Shown: in pieces, positions 57,037 through 64,000 of the stretch
Layout of the letters: the number at the start of each line of letters is the position of its first letter
Numbering within the stretch: position 1 is the first letter of the stretch
Assembly (NCBI GenBank): GCA_025201765.1
Contig: MU623386.1
Location: forward strand, 62,001 to 126,000
Direction of reading: 5' to 3'
Length of the DNA: 64,000 nt
DNA from: Daldinia sp. FL1419
Taxonomy: Eukaryota > Ascomycota > Sordariomycetes > Xylariales > Hypoxylaceae
Position numbers and translations under genes: made by a program
The notes under the pieces: generated by a model
What the model was told of the DNA's origin: nothing
The model's database searches: none
What the model saw: only the letters and a program-made list of their open reading frames with translations

Positions 57037-59593
57037 ATGGCAGTGCAATCCACACTCCGCCATTCGGCATCCGAAGACATACTCGTAGCCTTTATCAACA
57101 AATACACCAATCTATTCCGAGATCGTTTACGAAAGACCTCTCGACGCGCCAAGCTATTCGCGACCCTCCTCCTCGCCGCATCGATAATACTTAGCGCTGA
57201 AGGTGGTCGGAGATGGTGGAAACGAAGAAGGCAAGAGAAAGAACAAGGTCAGAAACTCGTACGCACGAATTCGTGGCTGTTCAATAAAGATGGCTCACGA
57301 ACGATATACGTTCCTTATAAGGATGGGACGTCTAAAGTGGTTATACATAGGACGAAACCTTTGACCTTTGAGGCGCATCGTCGGCTTTTCCTGAATCCCC
57401 CGAAGGTGTCAGGACTTGGTGATGGAACCGTTCCCTCGGCTCAGACCAAACCAGGACTCAACCTTGCTTTCCTACACCAGTTCCTCAGCTTGATGAGCAT
57501 TATGATACCACGATGGTCCAGTAAGGAGGCTGGACTGTTAGTTAGTCATGGCGCTTTTCTAATGCTTCGTACATATCTTTCACTGGTAGTTGCGCGCCTA
57601 GATGGTGAGATTGTCCGGGACTTGGTCGCGGGTAATGGAAGGTTATTCCTCTGGGGTATATTGAAGGTATAGTACAAATCAACGACAAGCTCAGTGGTGA
57701 ATATATCGCTAACTAAATCAAGTGGTGTGGACTTGGCGGATTTGCCTCTTATACTAATTCCATGATCAAATTCCTCGAGTCTAAAGTATCCATCGCATTC
57801 CGAACCCGGCTGACAAGATATATTCACGACTTGTATCTTAATGACAACCTCAACTACTATAAGCTGTCTAATTTGGATGGCGGCGTTGGACAAGGAGCCG
57901 ACCAATTCATCACGCAAGATCTAACCCTATTCTGCGCTTCGGCGGCCAACTTGTATTCCTCACTCGGGAAGCCGTTTATCGATCTATGCGTTTTCAATTA
58001 TCAATTATACCGATCTCTAGGTCCACTTGCGTTAACTGGTCTTATGAGCAACTACTTCTTAACAGCAAGCATTCTGCGAAAGATGTCGCCGCCTTTTGGT
58101 AAACTTAAGGCAGTCGAAGGACGCAAGGAAGGGGATTTTAGAAGCCTTCATGCCCGTTTAATCGCAAATGCTGAAGAAGTCGCCTTCTACGGCGGTGCCG
58201 AAATGGAAAAGACTTTCTTAAACAAGGAGTTTAAATCTCTAAAGACATGGATGGAAGGGATCTATCTACTCAAGATCCGTTACAATATCCTCGAAGACTT
58301 CATCTTGAAATACAGCTGGAGTGCTTATGGATACCTCTTGTCGTCTTTGCCCGTCTTCCTCCCAGCTTGGGGTGGCTTGGGAGGCGCTATGGAAATGGCT
58401 GACAGCGCTGAAAAGGGTGGCCGCGAACGTAATCGTATGAAGGACTTCATTACGAACAAGCGACTTATGCTCTCGCTCGCGGATGCTGGTGGGCGCATGA
58501 TGTATTCCATTAAGGATCTGTCCGAATTAGCTGGTTACACTAGTCGTGTCTACACTCTTATTTCGACGTTACACCGCGTGCATGCCAATGCATACTTCCC
58601 GCGACCAAGTGGTAACGAACTATATTCGCTTTCCGACGTCCAAGGTACCGTCCAGAAGGGGTTTGATGGTGTGCGGTTTGAGCAAGTTCCTATCGTTGCG
58701 CCAGGACTATGGCCCCAAGGTGGTGAGGAACTATTGGAATCGCTAGACATGGTCATCCGCCGAGGAGACCACTTGCTAATATCCGGCCCTAACGGCGTTG
58801 GCAAAAGCGCTATTTCCAGGGTGCTTGCCGGGCTCTGGCCAGTTTATCGAGGTTTAGTGAGCCAACCTAAATCTATTGGCCAGGATGGAATTATGTTCTT
58901 ACCTCAAAGGCCGTACTTGAGTGTGGGCACGCTACGCGATCAAGTCATCTACCCGGATGGCGAGCTAGATATGCGCCTGAAGCGTAAGAGTGAGGACGAG
59001 CTAAAGCGAGTGCTGGATGCTGCCAAGCTCGGATACTTACCTGACCGCGAGGGCGGTTGGGATACTCGGAAGGAGTGGAAGGATGTCTTGAGTGGTGGTG
59101 AAAAGCAAAGAATCGGTATTGCTCGACTATTATACCATGAACCTCAATACGCCGTGATCGACGAGGGTACTAGTGCCGTGTCAAGTGACGTTGAAGGTCT
59201 ATTGTACGAAACATGCAAGGAAAAGGGTATCAGTAAGTCACGTGATAACCTATTTGCTCTACTCAGGACTAATATATCACAGCTTTGATTACTATCTCAA
59301 CGCGTGCTTCCCTAAAGAAATACCATACCTTCAACCTCATTCTCGGAATGGGCGAGAACGGCGACGAATGGGAGTTTGAGAGGATTGGAACGGAAAGAGA
59401 GAAGATGCAGGTGGAACGAGAGCTACAAGAACTTCGTGAAAGGCTATCTCAAGTTGAGGAGTGGAAGAAACGCCGTGAAGAGATAGAGAAGGAGCTCGCG
59501 CAAGTATGGGTTGAAGGCGATGCTTCTTTAGATCCACCTCCTTATGTGGAAAATGCTGTTGAGTCCGAACCTGAAAAAGGCGATACTCAATGA
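57037..59593 (+). CDS. Peroxisomal ABC half-transporter, ABCD family (Pxa1/Pxa2-like)
   Basis: Three exons: 57037-57666, 57723-59232, 59283-59593; 816 aa. Imports very-long- or long-chain acyl-CoA into peroxisomes for beta-oxidation; the yeast partners Pxa1 and Pxa2 form a heterodimer. The N-terminal half is the TM domain, with ABCD hallmarks: the segment GLGGFASYTNSMI formed across intron 1, and an EEA-type motif NAEEVAFYGG (~357-366). The nucleotide-binding domain has Walker A GPNGVGKSA (~565, Val where family members usually have Cys), signature LSGGEKQR (~666) and Walker B YAVIDEGTSAVS. The C-terminal ~60 residues form a coiled coil with a PPPYVE motif. Which Pxa paralogue it is cannot be settled by eye. 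Intron 1 uses an AAG acceptor. Confidence 0.92.
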
Positions 59594-60283
59594 TATGGAC
59601 TGCTAGGACCACACGATTCCCGCACAACGCCATGTATGGTTTATTGTAGCCAGCAAATTTAGCGTATGGATTAAATTTGTCCTTTCTACATATATGTCAG
59701 ATTAGAGTCCTGTGTAGCATAGGTCGTATACACAGGGATATCAAGATATTGGCTAACTACCTAGGTAGCTAAGATTTAGGGAAGTAAGAATAGGATAGAT
59801 TATGGGATTTATTCCGCCATATTAAGTGTTTCTTCTATATGATTATGCCATGTTATGTCTAGAAGCATAAATGTATTTCCTACTGACACTAGTAAAGTTC
59901 ATTCCAAACCCGAATCGCCGCAAGAGATCCGGGACCACAAAAGCGGGAGCGAATCGGTCGGAAGCCCAGCTTAACGTGGATTTATCGGATAGGGCTTGAA
60001 AATATCGTGATACTGTATATAATGTCTCTATGAAACATACTTCATCTGATCGTGTTGCTCCATTTGTATCATGATCGACAAGCTGAGTGGAGATTCTACA
60101 TTTGCTTCGCCGCAGAAGAATATCGTAATGTTGAACACAGCCTCAAAATTCCCGACCGACGCCACTTCAGCAACTCATAATTCGACCTCCTTTCCCGTCT
60201 TTTAATTGTTTCCTAAGTTTTGATAAATAATTCCGCAAGTATTTACATTGCTGCTGATAAGTCCTCCATCGTAGGAAAACAAC
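59594..60283. other. Intergenic ABC gene to Cys-rich protein
   Basis: 690 bp, AT-rich, with a TACCTAGGTA at ~59759. No ORF supported. Confidence 0.5.
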
Positions 60284-60908
60284 ATGGCAGGGTATTCTTC
60301 AAGTTCATTAGCAAAAGCATGGTTAGACAACATCGACGACGAGTCGCCAGCATATAAGTCAAGAAAACCCCAGTCAAATACGACCAGAGAAGACCTACCG
60401 TCGTACCAAGAAGCTGTTGGGGATGATTACGCCGAAAAGGGTCGTCGGGACGATAAGAAGCCTACAAGTGCCAAATCGAACGCACGTCTAGCACAATATA
60501 ATGAAGATCGTCCACCTTGTAGCCACTGGTCAGAGAGCGGATGTAATATGACTGCCAACTGTAGACAATGCTGCTCTTGCGTCGATGACCGACCCAGGAC
60601 AGAGTCCGGACTCTATCCGATGTATGTGGACCATGAAGGCTGGGTGGAGAGGGCTCCTAGATGGCAGTATTACTGTCCGAATTGTCGCGGTATGTCTAGC
60701 TTAGTTCTCCTATTATGCACACCTTCCAAACTAACTCGAGACAGAATATTTCGACCCAGATGCCAAAGCAAGAAGCCTAAAGGACCAGTGCGCTTGGGCG
60801 GAGAAGCGCGCACAGTCTTTGGCCGACGAGCGGGACAGACGATTTTTCGGCCTCGGACGTTGGATTCATATGTGCAGCGAGTCAATAAAAAGTTGCTTAC
60901 AAGAATGA
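60284..60908 (+). CDS. Cys-rich PY-motif protein, unknown function
   Basis: Two exons: 60284-60689 and 60745-60908, split codon GAA; 189 aa. The unspliced frame also stays open to 60937, but splicing (GTATGT donor, CTAAC branch, ACAG acceptor) gives a better C-terminus: CPNCREYFDPDAKARSLKDQ and an RRFFGLGRWIHMC end. The N-terminus is disordered with LPSYQEA, a PY-like motif. The middle has clustered Cys (CSHW..CNMTANC..CCSC) and a CPNC pair, so a zinc- or metal-binding domain is likely. I do not recognise the family. It is convergent with the alcohol dehydrogenase 194 bp away. Confidence 0.7.
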
Positions 60909-61102
60909 TCATCGTATCGTCCTGTTACACCAGATGATAGGGGTTGACACGCGAAGAAAAGGGACGTAAAGAGTGCGAGAATGTCCGATTGAGAAAGTCT
61001 ACCCACGAAATTGGAAAAGTAACGTATTGATATAAGTATTTATTAGTTATATTCGTCTACTTGACAATTACCAATGACTATACCCCTTATGCCCGTTTTA
61101 TA

Positions 61103-62271
61103 TCACGCGATTTCTATGCAAACCTTCCCCTGATGCTTTCCCGAGGCCAAGTATTTGTACGCCTCCTTTGTCTGTTCTAGCGTGAAGACCTTGTGATCGA
61201 CGATAGGACGCAATTTCTCTACGTTGGCCTCGATAGCGCGACACATATCTTCCATCTGAAGCCGGGTGCCGAGCCAAAGCCCACGAGCCGTGAACAGTTT
61301 CATCCAGCAGTCCAGTAAGACAGGCATCTCGGTGCCTTCGTCACCACCGCCGACGCCCCCCAAGACGCAGACCAGACCGTCGTGTTTTACAGCTGCAACG
61401 CTCTGTTTCAACGAGGTTGGCCCGACGACGTCGACGACACAGTCGACGCCTACTCCTCCGGTTATCTTTCTAGCTGCGGAGGCCCAGTCGGGGGTCTCGC
61501 GGTAGTTTATGATGCGATCAGCGCCCAGCTTTTCGAGAAGCTTGGCCTTCTCACTTGAGCTCGTCGTCGCGATAACTCTAGCACCAACAAGCTTGGAAAA
61601 CTGGACGGCAAAAACGCTTACCCCGCCAGTCCCCTGTGTCAGAACCCACTGACCGGCAGTCACCTGTTTCCCAGCAAGACCGAAGAGCGCGTTCCACGCA
61701 GTGAGCCCTGCGCAGCTGAGCGTCGCAGCCTCCAGGAAAGTCAGACCCTCAGGCATCGAGACGAGACCTTGCTCGTCGAAAGTCCCCAAAGTGCGTAAGG
61801 TGCCGTCTACCGAGGCGCCGAGACCGACTCCTGATAATTCTTCTGTGAATGAACCTGCGATGAGTCGCGGGTTGAGCGCGGTGATAACCCTGTCGCCTGG
61901 TTGGAACCGGCTGACGTGCTTCCCGACAGCTACGACGATTCCTGCTCCGTCGGAACCGGGGACGACGTTTGGCTTGGTTCCCCAGGGGAATTTCCCTTGG
62001 GAGACCATGATATCTCGGAACTAGGCTCGGGGTTAGTCTTACGAAGAGGAGTTAGGTATGTGAGCTAACGTTTAGGGAGGCACCATGAACTATAATCGTT
62101 AGTAATGATATTCACGACGTTATCAGATAAGTTCACGCAGAACTTACTCCTGACTAAAACTTCGGTATCACCTAGTTCTGGTACTGGCTGCTCGGTCAGT
62201 TTCAGGGATTCAAGGCCATCGTAGCCTACGACATTCCACTGCTTCGTGGTCTCCGGGACGGACTGAGCCAT
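61103..62271 (-). CDS. Zinc-type alcohol dehydrogenase-like / quinone oxidoreductase (MDR superfamily)
   Basis: Three exons: 62271-62148, micro-exon 62089-62070 (20 nt), 62020-61103; 353 aa. Splicing the micro-exon gives the expected MDR sequence VLVRIHGASLN-FRDIMVSQG; without it the frame breaks. NAD(P)H-dependent reductase or dehydrogenase of the MDR superfamily. Seen: the GroES-like half with PNVVPGSDGAGIVVAVG, the Rossmann nucleotide site (TQGTGGVSVFAVQFSKLVGA), SSSEKAKLLEKLGADRIINY, and the C-terminal LASGKHQGKVCIEIA typical of this group. The catalytic-zinc Cys/His set is not evident, which fits a zinc-independent quinone-oxidoreductase-like enzyme. Substrate unknown. It is divergent from the permease at 63835. 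Confidence 0.92.
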
Positions 62272-62650
62272 TGTAGGGCGTAGGATAGTCTATAGATAAA
62301 ACTGGTTTTGATAAGTATTTTAACTGTGAAGTTGACTCTTACATGGCAGATAGATTAATGGTTGACACCTAATATATATACATTTCACGTCCACTCAGGG
62401 GCATTCACGATATTATATAAGCGTAATTAATTGAGGTGTTGATATTCAAATTTATAAGCACATCCGTGGAGTTCCGTGGATCTTGTTACGAGTTGCAACT
62501 GAAGCACATCACGGCTAACTAGGTCAACTATAAAAGCTGAGGACAGACCACTGTGGGTTCCTTAATTAATTGAAAGCAACCAACATACCACGTAAAATCA
62601 AATTTTGTCATACTATATATAGCTTATAGCAGACGCAATTCGCCGACGAA

Positions 62651-62675
62651 TATATATATATATATATATATATAA
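62651..62675. repeat. TA microsatellite
   Basis: About twelve TA dinucleotides in a row. Confidence 0.9.
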
Positions 62676-63428
62676 ATTGGTCATGTTTCTCAGTGAGAAT
62701 TGGAGAATACCTATTCATGAGATATTCGAATAATCAACACAGACACAGACACCCCTGATCTTCCTGCAGGCTTCCTTATAGTTTTTTCAACTTAACACTA
62801 TTGTATTCAGTTCTCCACGAATTCCAAATAAATTTCTTGTTGTCAATAGTCTTCAAGAATAGTCCGTTATAAAAAGGGACATGCAAATTCGACAACTGCA
62901 TAACATACTAGCACGCATAGGCAAACGCCATATTTAATAACCGGGTTGTACGGATTTTCAATTAAAAGAGATTGAAAAAGCTTCAATCTTCATTGCGTAA
63001 AAGATTCTTCAACTTGGAAGTCTACTCGCCTTTATCTCTCTAGCTACCTAACCAAGCTTGGCTTTTAGAAATATGTTTGACTGTAACTCTTGATAAGAGA
63101 GTATCTCCCTCTTATTGTAGTTAGACTAGCCTATTAATACCGAGAAGACCCTGTCGCATGTTACATCGAAGCAACCCACGCTCCGTTACGTTGTGACGCG
63201 CAGATGGCCATGATCATCAACCTCCAACTATCAACTGGAGACATGCTGCGACGTAGAGAGCCTCTACATACGAACGAGGAAGCACGTACATAACAACTGA
63301 TGATTATTACCTAAGGGACAAACTCACGAGTGTCAGCCGTGAACGTCCTCGGATCTGATTGGGTGGTATACCCCAGCTTCTATGCAACGCGACGAGTGGG
63401 CAGATCGTATCAAATCGTATCAAACGGA

Positions 63429-63452
63429 GATGGGGATGGGGATGGGGATGGG
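63429..63452 (+). repeat. GGGGAT repeat, potential G-quadruplex
   Basis: Four G-tracts (4, 4, 4 and 3 G) separated by AT dinucleotides; this meets the usual quadruplex pattern G3+N1-7 x4. It lies ~383 bp upstream of the permease start. Confidence 0.75.
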
Positions 63453-63834
63453 TCTTATCTTACTTATCTCTTTGATTTCACATTCCGGCCAGGGATCAAG
63501 ATTCAGTTGCATCTGAGCTGACGGACATACATACAAGAATGGGCGTGCCACCGCATCTGCATACAATTTTGCACATGCACTGTACGCGGCTTGCATATGT
63601 TCGCGATGGACGATTCGATGTCGCTTATCTGATTCCGAGCAAGTCCCCTCTTGACTAATACTCGATTCCTACACTGTTGCTTTTTATATGTACTATACTG
63701 CGACTCTTGTATAAATGAAAAATTGCTGCTCGGGAAATTTTTTTTTTCTTTTTTCAGTTATTTCTGATATTAGAGAATCGAAGAAACATATCATTGGGGA
63801 TTCAGGATACCGAAGTAATAAGAGCTAGGTATCA

Positions 63835-64000
63835 TGGCAGAGAACACCCCTACTCTCGATGAGAAGAAACCCGAACTGGGAGGACTGGATGACGATACGG
63901 TCGCCGCCGTTGACCATGGTGTGCAAGTTAATGCGGCAGGATATCGAGATCAGTTGAAGCGTCAATATGGTCTTCTCGGGATTGTCGGTATTGCTCTTAC
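63835..64000 (+). CDS. APC-family amino acid/GABA/choline permease, 5' fragment
   Basis: ATG at 63835 opens 55 codons and is cut by the window edge. The start MAENTPTLDEKKPELGG is a hydrophilic cytosolic tail. The stretch LKRQYGLLGIVGIALT matches the start of TM1 in fungal amine/choline/GABA permeases (R-x-x-G-L-x-G-I-x-G-x-A-x-T pattern, as in Uga4/Hnm1-like proteins). Family assignment rests on this short segment only; substrate class is not settled. Confidence 0.65.

Larger units (their letters stand above)
62272..63834. promoter_or_regulatory. Divergent promoter region, dehydrogenase/permease
   Basis: 1.56 kb with no supported ORF. It contains an AT microsatellite, a four-tract G-rich repeat, T/CT-rich tracts (~63738-63757) before the permease ATG, and several GATA-type TTATC/GATAA cores. 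GATA factors regulate nitrogen-related permeases in fungi; any role here is inference. Confidence 0.45.

Noticed and set aside
1..64000. CRISPR arrays, operons, ribosome binding sites, phage or plasmid genes
   Set aside because: The window is intron-rich fungal nuclear DNA; no such bacterial features were seen.

Overview
The window is nuclear DNA of a filamentous ascomycete, most likely a Sordariomycete and possibly Xylariales. Genes carry 45-200 bp introns with GTAAGT/GTATGT-like donors, CTAAC/CTGAC branch sites and YAG acceptors. Leaders are CT-rich. Intergenic DNA is littered with the palindromic motif TACCTAGGTA and CTAC/GTAG runs. Protein families (betaine-lipid synthase Bta1, Noc2, Vps28, GH18 chitinase, Mil1/TMCO4, Psr-type phosphatase, peroxisomal ABC half-transporter) are fungal housekeeping or common fungal families. 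No bacterial, plasmid or viral gene was seen. All exon models were made by hand from splice signals and reading-frame continuity.

Layout. 1-7.6 kb: a 10-exon fungal protein kinase with a long disordered tail (+), a small multi-pass membrane protein (-), a probable frameshifted gene (+), and a PY-motif protein with a 21-bp coding tandem repeat (-). 9.6-25.6 kb is gene-dense: GH18 chitinase (+), NOC2 (-), VPS28 (+), a stand-alone alanyl-tRNA editing protein (+), BTA1 (+), a Mil1/TMCO4-like lipase (+) and an MFS transporter (-). NOC2 and VPS28 share a 399-bp bidirectional promoter region.

25.6-46.1 kb is a gene-poor island of about 20 kb. I can support only one F-box protein (+), a possible 36-aa ORF behind a TATA box (+) and a tRNA-like Pol III relic (-). 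It also has short tandem repeats, a T23A25 palindrome and CT-rich promoter-like stretches.

46.1-64 kb: a SET-domain protein (+), a J-domain/zinc protein (+), a Psr1/Nem1-family phosphatase (-), a peroxisomal ABCD transporter (+), a small Cys-rich PY-motif protein (+), a zinc-type alcohol dehydrogenase with a 20-nt micro-exon (-), and the first codons of an APC-family amine/amino-acid permease running off the right edge (+).

The genes do not form an evident pathway or biosynthetic cluster. The best leads are the gene-poor island, an orphan leader-plus-intron near 50-51 kb, the tRNA-like element, PY motifs in four separate proteins (a possible common Rsp5/HulA ubiquitin-ligase link), the kinase's altered catalytic loop and its rapidly expanding acidic tail, and the frameshifted locus at 5.7-6.2 kb. 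I did not find a clearly new biological system.
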